Shown here in pieces: positions 8,610 to 16,912 of a stretch of DNA of 64,000 nucleotides; positions within the stretch are counted from its first letter, which is position 1; each line of letters opens with the position of its first letter. Source of the DNA: Bacteroides fragilis NCTC 9343 (GTDB lineage Bacteria > Bacteroidota > Bacteroidia > Bacteroidales > Bacteroidaceae). Location of the stretch: positions 2,728,001-2,792,000 of the forward strand of contig NC_003228.3 in the NCBI RefSeq assembly GCF_000025985.1. The letters are read 5' to 3'. Both the position numbers and the translations under genes were made by a program. Under the pieces are notes generated by a model. It worked only from the letters and a program-made list of their open reading frames with translations. It ran no database searches and was not told where the DNA came from.

Positions 8610-10115
8610 ATGATGAACCAAGAATTATTAATGAGTCCCAACCGTTTGGTGACTTTTCTGCAAAAGCCTGCTGCTGAGTTTACAAAAGCAGACATCATTA
8701 ACTATATCCAACAGAATGAAATCCGCATGGTCAATTTTATGTATCCTGCTGCGGACGGACGGCTAAAAACTCTGAATTTTGTGATAAACAATGCTTCCTA
8801 TCTGGATGCCATCCTGACTTGTGGTGAACGGGTAGATGGGTCGAGTCTGTTTCCTTTCATAGAAGCCGGAAGTAGCGATCTGTATGTAATACCACGTTTT
8901 CGCACTGCATTCGTCGATCCGTTTGCAGAAATACCTACACTCGTGATGCTTTGCTCCTTCTTTAATAAAGATGGGGAACCTTTGGAAAGCTCTCCCGAAT
9001 ATACTTTGCATAAGGCTTGCAAAGCATTTACAGATGTAACAGGTATGGAATTTCAGGCTATGGGAGAATTGGAATATTATGTAATTTCCGAGGATGACGG
9101 TCTATTTCCGGCTACCGATCAGCGTGGATATCACGAGTCGGGACCTTATGCAAAATTCAATGATTTCCGTACACAATGTATGTCTTATATAGCCCAAACA
9201 GGTGGACAAATAAAGTACGGACACTCGGAAGTAGGCAATTTTATGCTTGACGGCAAAGTTTATGAGCAAAACGAAATAGAATTTTTACCCGTCAATGCCG
9301 AAAATGCGGCCGATCAATTAATGATTGCCAAATGGGTTATCCGTAATTTAGCTTACCAATATGGATATGATATTACTTTTGCTCCCAAAATTACAGTAGG
9401 TAAAGCCGGGTCAGGGCTACACATTCATATGCGAATGATGAAAGACGGACAAAACCAGATGCTGAAAGATGGCGCTCTCTCGGATACCGCTCGTAAAGCC
9501 ATTGCCGGTATGATGCAGCTTGCTCCTTCCATTACGGCTTTCGGCAATACCAATCCTACTTCATACTTCCGTCTTGTACCCCATCAGGAAGCACCTACCA
9601 ATGTTTGTTGGGGTGACCGAAACCGTTCAGTATTGGTACGTGTTCCGTTAGGATGGTCCGCACAAACGGATATGTGTGCACTAGCCAATCCTTTGGAATC
9701 GGACAGTAACTATGATACTACTCAGAAACAGACCGTAGAGATGCGTTCACCGGATGGCTCAGCCGATCTTTATCAATTATTGGCAGGTCTTGCAGTAGCT
9801 TGTCGGCATGGGTTTGAGATAGAGAACGCTTTGGCTATTGCAGAGCAAACGTACGTTAATGTAAATATCCATCAGAAAGAAAATGCAGACAAGTTGAAAG
9901 CTTTAGCCCAACTTCCCGATAGCTGTGCAGCATCTGCAGATTGTTTACAGAAACAGCGTACTGTATTTGAACAGTACAATGTATTCAGTCCTGCTATGAT
10001 CGATGGTATTATCAGTCGATTACGAAGCTATAATGATGCCACTCTACGCAAAGATATACAGGACAAACCGGAAGAGATGCTGGCACTGGTGAGCAAATTC
10101 TTCCATTGTGGATAA
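8610..10115 (+). CDS. Glutamine synthetase family protein (GSI-like)
   Basis: 501 residues. A beta-grasp N-terminal domain (about 30-120) is followed by the GS catalytic domain with MGELEYYV (metal-binding Glu), an NEIEF element, GSGLHIHMRM (substrate and ATP-site His), RNRSVLVRVP and EMRSPDGSADLYQLLAGL. The position of the regulatory adenylylated tyrosine (NLYDLP in canonical GSI) reads differently here (TYVNVNIHQKENAD), so GlnE-type control is not expected. Bacteroides also carry a larger GSIII (GlnN) as main enzyme, so this may be an auxiliary GS or a gamma-glutamyl-amide ligase on another amine. Substrate is inferred. Confidence 0.85.
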   Translation: MMNQELLMSPNRLVTFLQKPAAEFTKADIINYIQQNEIRMVNFMYPAADGRLKTLNFVINNASYLDAILTCGERVDGSSLFPFIEAGSSDLYVIPRFRTAFVDPFAEIPTLVMLCSFFNKDGEPLESSPEYTLHKACKAFTDVTGMEFQAMGELEYYVISEDDGLFPATDQRGYHESGPYAKFNDFRTQCMSYIAQTGGQIKYGHSEVGNFMLDGKVYEQNEIEFLPVNAENAADQLMIAKWVIRNLAYQYGYDITFAPKITVGKAGSGLHIHMRMMKDGQNQMLKDGALSDTARKAIAGMMQLAPSITAFGNTNPTSYFRLVPHQEAPTNVCWGDRNRSVLVRVPLGWSAQTDMCALANPLESDSNYDTTQKQTVEMRSPDGSADLYQLLAGLAVACRHGFEIENALAIAEQTYVNVNIHQKENADKLKALAQLPDSCAASADCLQKQRTVFEQYNVFSPAMIDGIISRLRSYNDATLRKDIQDKPEEMLALVSKFFHCG

Positions 10116-10133
10116 ATTAAAGAAACTCATTTT

Positions 10134-10170
10134 AATGCGGATTGAATGTTATATTTCAATCCGCATTATT
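10134..10170 (+). terminator. Terminator of the glutamine synthetase homologue
   Basis: A 13-bp perfect stem (10134-10146 with 10155-10167) with an 8-nt loop starts 18 bp after the stop codon. The T-tract is weak (ATTTAG). Confidence 0.7.
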
Positions 10171-10200
10171 TAGATTCGCACTTCAAAATGAAATTATGTC

Positions 10201-10782
10201 ATGGATGAAGAAGTGAAAGGTTTTAATAGATATATGTCAAAGGTTGACTTTCAACCTGTCACAGAATTTATATTTCAAAATGGACAGTTGACAGATTATA
10301 AAAAGGGAGAGTTTTTTAGCCGTCAAAATGAATCTTGCAAAATGGTAGGCTACGTGACGGAAGGCTCCTTTCGTTATTGCTGTACCGACAGCCGTGGAGG
10401 AAGTAAGATTGTCGGTTATACGTTTGATCACTCTTTTGTGGGAAATTATCCTGCTTTTCGTCTGGGAGACAATTCTAATGTCGATATACAAGCTATTTGT
10501 AATTGTTCGGTTTATGTAATCAATAACAGGCAATTAGAGGAGTTTTACAGTCGAAATGAAACAAATCAAAAGTTAGGTAGGCAAATAGCAGAGATATTGC
10601 TTTGGGAAGTATATGAGCGGATGATCTCTTTATATAGTATGACTCCTGAAGAACGCTATACGGAAATCTTAAAACGCTGTCCCGAATTGTTGAACTTGAT
10701 CTCGCTAAAAGAATTGGCATCCTATCTGATGATCTGTCCGGAAACACTGAGTCGTCTTCGAAGAAAATTAGTACAAAAGTAA
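10201..10782 (+). CDS. Crp/Fnr family transcriptional regulator
   Basis: 193 residues. An N-terminal cyclic-nucleotide-binding-like beta roll (about 20-120, with a KKGEFFSRQNE turn and GSFRYCCTDSRGG) is followed by a dimerisation helix and a C-terminal helix-turn-helix (LISLKELASYLMICPETLSRLRRKL, 164-190). The RCAER-type cAMP phosphate-binding motif is not evident, and there is no N-terminal cysteine cluster for an Fe-S cluster as in FNR, so the ligand is unknown. A palindrome resembling a CRP/FNR site begins 4 bp after its stop codon and precedes the downstream SDR gene. Confidence 0.88.
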   Translation: MDEEVKGFNRYMSKVDFQPVTEFIFQNGQLTDYKKGEFFSRQNESCKMVGYVTEGSFRYCCTDSRGGSKIVGYTFDHSFVGNYPAFRLGDNSNVDIQAICNCSVYVINNRQLEEFYSRNETNQKLGRQIAEILLWEVYERMISLYSMTPEERYTEILKRCPELLNLISLKELASYLMICPETLSRLRRKLVQK

Positions 10783-10786
10783 AATC

Positions 10787-10800
10787 TTGATTTCAGTCAA
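10787..10800. promoter_or_regulatory. Candidate CRP/FNR-type binding site (TTGAT-N4-GTCAA)
   Basis: TTGATTTCAGTCAA matches the FNR half-site palindrome TTGAT-N4-ATCAA at all but one position. Its centre (10793.5) lies about 41.5 bp upstream of the start point predicted from the -7 box at 10823-10830, the usual place for a class II activator. Confidence 0.5.
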
Positions 10801-10822
10801 GATCCATGTGTTCCGAACCCGA

Positions 10823-10830
10823 TACCTTTG
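10823..10830 (+). promoter_or_regulatory. Bacteroides -7 box (TACCTTTG) for the SDR gene
   Basis: It lies 23 bp before the chosen ATG at 10854 and supports that start, because an ATG at 10806 would be upstream of the transcript. No good -33 box is present, which fits an activator-dependent promoter. Confidence 0.55.
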
Positions 10831-10853
10831 TGCAAACTTTAAAAAATATAAAA

Positions 10854-11567
10854 ATGAAAAAAGTTATTATTATAGGAGCTACTTCCGGAATCGGTAAAGG
10901 ATTAGCAGAGCGCTTTCTCCGGGAAGGAAATACAGTTGGTATTACGGGGCGTAGAGAAGATAAACTACAAGAGATCTGTTCTCAAAATAAAAATTGTTTT
11001 TATAGTGTTTCCGATGTTACCAAAGATACCGATACAGTCCGACAACTGAGCAATCTTGTGAACAGAGTGGGAGGTATGGATATACTTGTATTCTGTTCGG
11101 GAATAGGGGAGCTAAATCCTGAACTTGATTATCTTCTAGAGAAACCGACTCTTTTAACCAATGTAATAGGATTTACCAATGTAGTGGATTGGGCTTTTCA
11201 CTTTTTTCAGAAGCAAGAATGGGGGCATTTGATTGTAATTTCATCTGTAGGCGGAATGCGCGGTGAAGGAATAGCCCCGGCATACAATGCCTCGAAAGCC
11301 TATCAAATCAACTATACCGAAGGATTAAGAAAAAAAACAGCCAAGCTACCTTATTCTATTTATATCACTGATGTACGTCCCGGATTTGTCGATACGGCAA
11401 TGGCAAAAGGGGAGGGGTTGTTTTGGATTACTCCGTTGGATAAAGCTGTACAACAGATTTATCGCGCCATCCTTCGAAGAAGAAAAGTTGCGTATGTTTC
11501 GAAGAGATGGAAATACGTAGCATTACTTCTGAGAATGATACCCGCCTCGATTTATTGTAAAATGTGA
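10854..11567 (+). CDS. SDR family NAD(P)-dependent oxidoreductase
   Basis: 237 residues from the ATG at 10854 (MKKVIIIGATSGIGKG). The cofactor loop GATSGIG is at residues 8-14, and the active site comprises Ser in VISSVGG and the YNASK motif (Tyr-x3-Lys). The C-terminal part has a PGFVDTAM element and a basic segment (AILRRRKVAYVSKRWKYVALLLRMI) that may contact membrane, as in DltE/YqjQ-like reductases. The substrate is unknown. It follows a Crp/Fnr-type gene by 71 bp, with a candidate activator site in the gap. Confidence 0.88.
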   Translation: MKKVIIIGATSGIGKGLAERFLREGNTVGITGRREDKLQEICSQNKNCFYSVSDVTKDTDTVRQLSNLVNRVGGMDILVFCSGIGELNPELDYLLEKPTLLTNVIGFTNVVDWAFHFFQKQEWGHLIVISSVGGMRGEGIAPAYNASKAYQINYTEGLRKKTAKLPYSIYITDVRPGFVDTAMAKGEGLFWITPLDKAVQQIYRAILRRRKVAYVSKRWKYVALLLRMIPASIYCKM

Positions 11568-11671
11568 TGTGCATTATGTTGTTTCATCCCCATATATTAA
11601 TATGAATGTTATAATAAGACAAATAATATTTTCATATGAATTCTACCTAATGTCTTCTACATCAAAAAAAT

Positions 11672-11679
11672 TATCTTTG
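11672..11679 (+). promoter_or_regulatory. Bacteroides -7 box (TATCTTTG) for the PAP2 gene
   Basis: It is 32 bp upstream of the ATG at 11712. Confidence 0.5.
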
Positions 11680-11711
11680 TAGGCATAACAATACACCTAT
11701 AATAGAACAAT

Positions 11712-12302
11712 ATGAGTCCACGTAAATTAATGTTTTGGTTGTTTGCCTGTATCTTTTTAGTTTGTGCCCTGCGGGCCGGGTTATTGACAAGTGCTGATCA
11801 ATATATCTATCATTTACGTAATATGCATGCTTCTACTTTTGCATATCGGTATGATGATTTTTTGCCATACCTTCCGATTGTTGCTATGTTCGTGTTAAAA
11901 CTTACAGGAGTAAAGAGCCGTAGTAACTGGAAACGAATGCTCGTCTCTACTGTATTTTCTTATATATTAATGGGGACCATAGTGCTTACAATGAAATCAC
12001 TGGCGGGGGTTCTTCGTCCCGACGGTTCCGATTTCCTTTCATTCCCTTCGGGGCATACAGCTACGGCTTTTACGGCTGCCACACTACTGTATAAAGAATA
12101 TGGTTTCAAGACCCCCCTAGCGGGTATTGCTACCTTCTTGCCGGCAGTTGTCACCGGATTCACAAGGCAGTTGAATAATCGCCATTGGCTGAGCGACGTT
12201 TTGGCAGGTGCCATTATCGGTATCATGATGGTAGAGTTAGCCTATTTTCTTACCGATAGGCTCTTAATGAAAACCGGTGCACAGACTTGTTCCAAATCAT
12301 AA
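11712..12302 (+). CDS. Membrane-associated PAP2 family phosphatase
   Basis: 196 residues with about five or six membrane segments. The three PAP2 signature motifs are intact: K-x6-RP as KSLAGVLRP, PSGH as SFPSGHTATAF, and the R-x5-H-x3-D motif as RQLNNRHWLSDVL. It should dephosphorylate a lipid phosphate or pyrophosphate (undecaprenyl pyrophosphate, phosphatidate, or lipid A-linked phosphate as in LpxE/LpxF). The substrate cannot be told from the sequence. It is a single gene with its own promoter and a very strong terminator. Confidence 0.9.
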   Translation: MSPRKLMFWLFACIFLVCALRAGLLTSADQYIYHLRNMHASTFAYRYDDFLPYLPIVAMFVLKLTGVKSRSNWKRMLVSTVFSYILMGTIVLTMKSLAGVLRPDGSDFLSFPSGHTATAFTAATLLYKEYGFKTPLAGIATFLPAVVTGFTRQLNNRHWLSDVLAGAIIGIMMVELAYFLTDRLLMKTGAQTCSKS

Positions 12303-12350
12303 AAACATAATGGGGCGTATTGCTTGACAATACGCCCCATTATGTTTTTT
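12302..12350. terminator. Very strong bidirectional terminator
   Basis: A perfect 21-bp stem (12302-12322 with 12328-12348) with a 5-nt loop and T6 tail lies directly after the PAP2 stop and downstream of the convergent wHTH gene. Confidence 0.92.
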
Positions 12351-12382
12351 AGACCCAGACAGTCAATCTTCTTGAGATAAAA

Positions 12383-12592
12383 TCAGAAAGCATCATGACT
12401 GACGTATAACAGGTAGTTGTGTCTCTGAATAAAAATATTATTTTCTCTGGCTAACCAACCTACCGCAAGTGCAACGTCTTCGGCGCTGAGGTTAATTTTC
12501 CGACTAAGTTCCTGAATAGATATTTCTCCCCTCATTTCATTCAGGGTGCGCCATACTTTGCCGGCGTTTTCTCCAATTGTCTCTAATTCCAT
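12383..12592 (-). CDS. Small winged-helix DNA-binding-like protein (DUF2582 type)
   Basis: 69 residues. The pattern GKVWRTLNEMRGEISIQELSRK-like helices followed by LSAEDVALAVGWLARENNI is a short winged helix-turn-helix of the DUF2582 family found in Bacteroidetes. No effector domain is attached. Function unknown; it could be a small regulator or a protein-protein module. No -7 box was recognised upstream. Confidence 0.75.
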   Translation of the reverse strand: MELETIGENAGKVWRTLNEMRGEISIQELSRKINLSAEDVALAVGWLARENNIFIQRHNYLLYVSHDAF

Positions 12593-12947
12593 TTTATATC
12601 ATTTGGTTATGTCCCTAATATACAAAAAAATATTTAACTACGAAGTTTTTAAAACGTATTTTTATCATGGTTTTACATTTTTTAGTTCAGGTACGAATTT
12701 GGGCTTTTATCCTACAGCCTTATCCCGAAAAGACTTAAAGAAAGGTCGAAGCAAACCAATGAAATGCAATAGTAAAATGAAGAAAATACTATTTGATTCA
12801 TCAACCAGATGTCATTCAATCTGAAGTCGTGCCCCCTTCGTAGAAAATAGGTCTCAGACGATAATCTATGAAATATAAAATGATATTTAAAAGAAATAGC
12901 ATTTCTTAAAGTCCGGATACGTTTTGGCTGAAATCTTTCCGGTATTA
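12593..12947. other. Intergenic stretch without a recognised feature
   Basis: Open frames here (12546-12824 on +, 12712-12984 on -) show no family resemblance and overlap each other, so they were not called. No promoter or hairpin was found before the terminator at 12948. Confidence 0.5.
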
Positions 12948-12981
12948 AAAAAGGAGCCTGAATGATTCCAGCCTCCTTTTT
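12948..12981 (-). terminator. Terminator of the 26-codon ORF unit
   Basis: A 9-bp stem AAAAAGGAG/CTCCTTTTT plus 3 inner pairs (CTG/CAG) with an 8-nt loop. Read on the minus strand it ends in a T-run and begins 39 bp after the micro-ORF stop. Confidence 0.7.
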
Positions 12982-13019
12982 CAAACGTTTTTTTCAATCA
13001 AATCCTGTTTTATAATCCT

Positions 13020-13100
13020 TTACTCATGGAGCATTACATAGCCCCAAATCATAGAATCGGAACTACCGATTCTATCGAACAATCTTTTTACCCATTTCAT
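13020..13100 (-). CDS. Putative 26-residue small protein
   Basis: ATG at 13100 to TAA at 13020 encodes a peptide beginning MKWVKRLFDRIGSSDS and ending MIWGYVMLHE. The N-terminal half is basic and amphipathic, the C-terminal half hydrophobic and aromatic. Coding is inferred from organisation: a consensus -7 box (TACATTTG) 37 bp upstream and a terminator 39 bp downstream frame exactly this ORF. A 10-bp perfect inverted repeat (13051-13060 with 13066-13075) lies inside the coding sequence, so an RNA with a structural role is an alternative explanation. Confidence 0.5.
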   Translation of the reverse strand: MKWVKRLFDRIGSSDSMIWGYVMLHE

Positions 13101-13136
13101 AATCTCTACTTTTTATGTTATACCTTGAAAACATGA

Positions 13137-13144
13137 CAAATGTA
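13137..13144 (-). promoter_or_regulatory. Bacteroides -7 box (TACATTTG) for the 26-codon ORF
   Basis: CAAATGTA on the + strand. A start point near 13132 would give a roughly 30-nt leader. No clear -33 TTTG is present. Confidence 0.5.
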
Positions 13145-13435
13145 AGGGAGATATATGATGATTGAATTGACATAGGATAAAAATGCCATTTTGTGCTATT
13201 TGTTTTTGATGTACATCAAAAATTATAGAGTAATTCTATTACATCTCACAAGAAAATCATTGGATAATTAGGTAAATATGAAAATAAACAGTTAAAACAT
13301 GAGCCGAAGCGGAACAAAGTACCTCCAATTCCGTCTTATTATAAATGTTACACAACTGATAAATTGAGGGAGCCGTATACCCTTTATGCGTAGCCATTCC
13401 CGAAGGTAGCCGGGAGAATATTCTATTTCCTTTGA
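13145..13435. other. Intergenic stretch with local secondary structure, no gene called
   Basis: A small hairpin (TCCCG/CGGGA, about 13398-13415) and several GC-rich words occur in otherwise AT-rich sequence, ending at the terminator at 13436. An untested small RNA is possible. A 78-codon minus-strand frame (13257-13493) shows no family resemblance and was not called. Confidence 0.3.
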
Positions 13436-13468
13436 AAAAGCCCGTACAGTTTTTATGTACGGGCTTTT
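13436..13468. terminator. Bidirectional terminator downstream of the sucCD operon
   Basis: A 13-bp perfect stem AAAAGCCCGTACA/TGTACGGGCTTTT with a 7-nt loop. On the minus strand it follows the small acidic protein gene (stop at 13490). Confidence 0.85.
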
Positions 13469-13489
13469 CTGTGATTAAAGAGAAGTGAT

Positions 13490-13660
13490 TCATTCATTGT
13501 TGTCTTCTTCGTCGTCAACCAGATTATTGAGTTCTAATTCCAAGTCGACTAACTCTTGTTCCCACGTCTTCAAAATTTCTTTAGGAGTATCTTTGGGAGC
13601 TTTTTTTATTCTTTCCTGAGCTAAAGACACTTCATGCTCTAATTGTCTACGTCTACTCAT
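13490..13660 (-). CDS. Small acidic coiled-coil-like protein
   Basis: 56 residues from ATG at 13660 (MSRRRQLEHEVSLAQERIKK) to TGA at 13490, ending VDDEEDNNE. The N-terminus is basic, the middle has heptad-like Leu spacing (EILKTWEQELVDLELELNNL) and the tail is strongly acidic. No family is recognised. It lies 41 bp after sucD on the same strand and before the operon terminator, so it is probably the last gene of the sucCD operon. Confidence 0.65.
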   Translation of the reverse strand: MSRRRQLEHEVSLAQERIKKAPKDTPKEILKTWEQELVDLELELNNLVDDEEDNNE

Positions 13661-13701
13661 AACTTTTAATTTGTAGTTTGATAAATTAAAAAAAGAATTG
13701 T

Positions 13702-14571
13702 TTAGAAACTGCCTTTCAGTAAATCCGGTATTTCCGAGGGTTCACCGGCAACTCTGATTCCTGCAGCTTCCAATGCTGAAATCTTTTCGGTTGCAGAACC
13801 GGAACTTCCGGATATAATAGCTCCGGCATGTCCCATCTGTTTACCCGGCGGGGCAGATCTCCCTGCAATAAATGCCACCACAGGTTTAGTCACATGTTCA
13901 CGAATGTATGTTGCGGCCAACTCTTCTGCGTTACCCCCAATCTCACCAATCATCACAATAGCATCAGTTTGCGGATCATTTTGTAACATTCCCAAAAGAT
14001 CACGAAAATAAAGTCCGACAACCGGATCACCTCCCATACCAATGGCAGTGGACTGTCCCATACCTTTAGCAGTCAGATGTGATACGATTTCATAGGTCAA
14101 CGTACCGCTACGGCTGATTACTCCTATATTGCCCGGAGTGAACACTTGCCCCGGAAGAATACCTACCAGACTTTCTCCGGGAGAGATCAGGCCGGGGCAA
14201 TTCGGCCCAATGAGTTTAGCTCCCTTCAGTTCGACAAACCGGTAGGCCTTTATTACATCCAATGTAGGAATTCCTTCTGTGATACAAATTATCAGCCGGA
14301 TACCGGCATCGGCAGCCTCCATAATAGCATCGGCAGCAAAGCGTGCCGGTACGAAAATAACAGATGTATTGGCTTGCGTTCGGCGAACAGCCTCATGCAT
14401 GGTGTTGAATACCGGAAAGGTATCGTCTATCATTGTTCCTCCTTTGCCGGGTGATGTTCCGCCCACCACATTTGTTCCGTATTCAGCCATCTTTTTGGCA
14501 TGAAAGAGTCCGTCCCTGCCTGTGATACCCTGCACCAAAAGTCGGGTAGATTTATCAATAAGTATGCTCAT
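13702..14571 (-). CDS. sucD: Succinyl-CoA ligase (ADP/GDP-forming), alpha subunit
   Basis: 289 residues. The N-terminal CoA-binding Rossmann domain starts with [17 protein letters not shown] and has GGTSPGKGG. The ligase domain carries the phosphohistidine in [13 protein letters not shown] near residue 248. With SucC it interconverts succinyl-CoA and succinate with substrate-level phosphorylation; in Bacteroides this connects to succinate and propionate fermentation through methylmalonyl-CoA. Its start overlaps the sucC stop by 4 bp (ATGA), so translation is coupled. Confidence 0.96.
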   Translation of the reverse strand: MSILIDKSTRLLVQGITGRDGLFHAKKMAEYGTNVVGGTSPGKGGTMIDDTFPVFNTMHEAVRRTQANTSVIFVPARFAADAIMEAADAGIRLIICITEGIPTLDVIKAYRFVELKGAKLIGPNCPGLISPGESLVGILPGQVFTPGNIGVISRSGTLTYEIVSHLTAKGMGQSTAIGMGGDPVVGLYFRDLLGMLQNDPQTDAIVMIGEIGGNAEELAATYIREHVTKPVVAFIAGRSAPPGKQMGHAGAIISGSSGSATEKISALEAAGIRVAGEPSEIPDLLKGSF

Positions 14572-15716
14572 ATCGATTCTTTCTTTAATGATTCTATAGC
14601 CATTTTAGTAGCTTCTTCCATTGTCTGGGCCACTTGAAAACGGTTATTCTTACGCAATAATTCACGTCCCATATTTCCATTAGTGCCTGTAAGCCGCACA
14701 ATAATAGGAATATCCGTTTGTATCTGCTCAAACGCCTGTAAGAGTCCGATGGCTACATCGTCACATCGGGTGATACCTCCGAAAATATTGATAAAGACTA
14801 CTTTGACTTTTTTGTCATCCAGCAATAATCTCATAGCTTCTATCACCTTGACAGGATTTGAACTACCGCCAATATCAAGGAAATTAGCCGGATTTCCTCC
14901 ATAAAGCTTGATCATATCCATAGTTGTCATAGCCAGACCGGCTCCATTAACCATACAGCCTATCTCGCCGTCCATGCGCACATAGCTGAATCCTCTTTCT
15001 TTGGCAATCGCTTCCAACTTCTCATCTTCTGTGGGCTCTGATAACTTCTGTAAGTCCGGATGACGATAAAGTGCATTATCATCAAAAACCATTTTGGCAT
15101 CAATAGCCAATAATGTCCCAACAGGGGTAAGTACCAATGGATTAATTTCAGCAAGTGAAGCATCTTTTTCAATAAATGCTTTGTAAAGATCTTGAATAAT
15201 AGTTGCCATCCGGTTAGCTTGCTCAGCTTGTTCAAAGAGAGAGAAAGCAAACTTATGTGCCAGATAATCGGGAACTCCGATTAGAGGATCAATGCTGCAA
15301 CGTATTATCTTTTCCGGAGATTGGCGGGCTACTTCCTCGATGTCCATACCACCGGCCGCACTCATAATCAGCGTGACAGAGCGCGTATTACGGTCTATCG
15401 TAAAACTGATGTAATATTCGGCTGCAATGTTGACAGCCTCACTAAGAAGAATCTTGGTGACGGGATAACCTTTTATAGTCATCTCCAAAATAGTTTGAGC
15501 GTATTGGTAGACATCTCTATCATTATTGGCCAACTTTACTCCGCCGGCTTTTCCCCGCCCGCCGGTCAGCACTTGGGCTTTTATGGCTACCCGGTTTACC
15601 CCCATTCGGTGATAAGCAGCCACAGCCCCATCTGCCGTATGGCATAAAGCATGCCTCTCGACAGGTATTCCGTAAGTGGAGAAAATCTCCTTTGCCTGAT
15701 ATTCGTGTACTTTCAT
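14568..15716 (-). CDS. sucC: Succinyl-CoA ligase, beta subunit
   Basis: 382 residues, the usual length. It opens with the ATP-grasp signature [19 protein letters not shown], followed by [25 protein letters not shown], and the C-terminal ligase domain [13 protein letters not shown] and [13 protein letters not shown]. It provides the nucleotide-binding half of the heterodimer with SucD. No -7 box was recognised upstream; a short inverted repeat GGATAA-N10-TTATCC lies just before the start (15719-15740). Confidence 0.96.
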   Translation of the reverse strand: MKVHEYQAKEIFSTYGIPVERHALCHTADGAVAAYHRMGVNRVAIKAQVLTGGRGKAGGVKLANNDRDVYQYAQTILEMTIKGYPVTKILLSEAVNIAAEYYISFTIDRNTRSVTLIMSAAGGMDIEEVARQSPEKIIRCSIDPLIGVPDYLAHKFAFSLFEQAEQANRMATIIQDLYKAFIEKDASLAEINPLVLTPVGTLLAIDAKMVFDDNALYRHPDLQKLSEPTEDEKLEAIAKERGFSYVRMDGEIGCMVNGAGLAMTTMDMIKLYGGNPANFLDIGGSSNPVKVIEAMRLLLDDKKVKVVFINIFGGITRCDDVAIGLLQAFEQIQTDIPIIVRLTGTNGNMGRELLRKNNRFQVAQTMEEATKMAIESLKKESI

Positions 15717-15854
15717 TGGATAAAATAGGTTTATTATCCAATTATAACAAAAGTGTTGGCAAAAAAGTTGTAAACTGTCCGCGTCCCTTCATTGCAGTCC
15801 AGAGCGATCTTTACAGATAGAACGATGAGAGTAACTTATGACCTTAAAACAAAA

Positions 15855-15899
15855 ACACACAGCACCGGAATCCTACATAAAGATTCCGATGCTGTGTGT
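15855..15899 (-). terminator. Terminator of fabD
   Basis: An 18-bp stem with one mismatch (15855-15872 with 15882-15899) and a 9-nt loop is followed on the minus strand by a T-rich tail. It begins 23 bp after the fabD stop. Confidence 0.85.
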
Positions 15900-15921
15900 T
15901 AAGAGTGGTCTATCAATAGAC

Positions 15922-16809
15922 TTATGCTATTCCGTGAGCCGAAACTGTAGAGTCGATCTTCTTGATCAATCCCTGCAATACGGCACCCGGTCCACATTCT
16001 GTGAAGTCGGTAGCACCATCGGCAACCATATTTTTTACGGTCTGTGTCCAACGTACAGAAGCAGTCAACTGAGCAACCAGATTCTTCTTGATTTCCTGCG
16101 GGTCTGTATGGGGCAGGGCATCTACATTCTGATAAACCGGACATTTCGGTGTGTGGAACTCAGTCGCGTTAATGGCAGCTTCCAATTCTACTTTGGCAGG
16201 ATCCATCAGAGGAGAATGGAATGCACCGCCTACTTTCAACGGAAGCGCACGCTTAGCTCCGGCTGCTTTCATCAGTTCACAAGCTTTTTCGATACCCGGT
16301 ACAGATCCGGAAATTACAATCTGTCCCGGACAGTTGTAATTGGCAGGTACACAAACTTCTCCTTCAGCGGTAACAGAAGCACAGATTTCTTCTACTTTCT
16401 CATCCGGTAAAGCTATAATAGCAGCCATTGTAGAAGGAGTTGCCTCACAAGCTTTCTGCATAGCCATAGCACGTGCATAAACCAATTTTAAGCCGTCTTC
16501 AAAAGACAGAGCGCCGGCAGCAACCAATGCAGAAAACTCACCCAGTGAGTGTCCGGCAGTCATTTCAGGTTTGAAGTCATCACCCATGCAAAGTGCAGAA
16601 ATAACAGAGTGAAGGAATACAGCAGGCTGAGTAACCTTGGTCTGACGAAGATCTTCGTCCGTACCGTTGAACATAATATCTGTAATGCGATATCCCAGGA
16701 TATCATTTGCTTTTTCAAACAATTCTTTTGCTAAAGCTGAAGTTTCATACAGGTCCTTACCCATACCTACGAATTGGGCACCTTGACCGGGGAATACAAA
16801 TGCTTTCAT
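15922..16809 (-). CDS. fabD: Malonyl-CoA:ACP transacylase
   Basis: 295 residues from the ATG at 16809 (MKAFVFPGQGAQFVGMG), which is the family's usual start. An in-frame ATG at 16899 would add 30 unrelated residues and lies upstream of the promoter box. The catalytic Ser88 (AGHSLGEFSAL) and His198 (VGGAFHSPLMDPA) are present. It loads malonyl units on acyl carrier protein for fatty acid synthesis. It stands alone, not in a fab cluster, with its own promoter and terminator. Confidence 0.95.
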   Translation of the reverse strand: MKAFVFPGQGAQFVGMGKDLYETSALAKELFEKANDILGYRITDIMFNGTDEDLRQTKVTQPAVFLHSVISALCMGDDFKPEMTAGHSLGEFSALVAAGALSFEDGLKLVYARAMAMQKACEATPSTMAAIIALPDEKVEEICASVTAEGEVCVPANYNCPGQIVISGSVPGIEKACELMKAAGAKRALPLKVGGAFHSPLMDPAKVELEAAINATEFHTPKCPVYQNVDALPHTDPQEIKKNLVAQLTASVRWTQTVKNMVADGATDFTECGPGAVLQGLIKKIDSTVSAHGIA

Positions 16810-16839
16810 ATTTTTGTTTTTTAATTTAATTTGCGGGTG

Positions 16840-16847
16840 CAAAGTTA
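16840..16847 (-). promoter_or_regulatory. Bacteroides -7 box (TAACTTTG) for fabD
   Basis: CAAAGTTA on the + strand, 31 bp upstream of the ATG at 16809. It supports the short start. Confidence 0.6.
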
Positions 16848-16912
16848 TATATTTTTGCAATATCATAGCACAGATTTGGTGAAATTGTGCAATGGACAAT
16901 ATGTTTTTCAGT

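Noticed and set aside
12546..12984. Two overlapping frames of 90-92 codons on opposite strands
   Set aside because: Neither shows family resemblance; they overlap each other, the wHTH gene start and a terminator.
13270..13440. Possible known structured RNA (6S, SRP, tmRNA or a riboswitch)
   Set aside because: The local hairpin and GGAAC-type words did not match the consensus sequences of these RNAs that I know; left as unexplained structure.
13257..13493. 78-codon minus-strand frame
   Set aside because: It includes the terminator of the sucCD operon and overlaps the end of the small acidic protein gene; composition is not protein-like.
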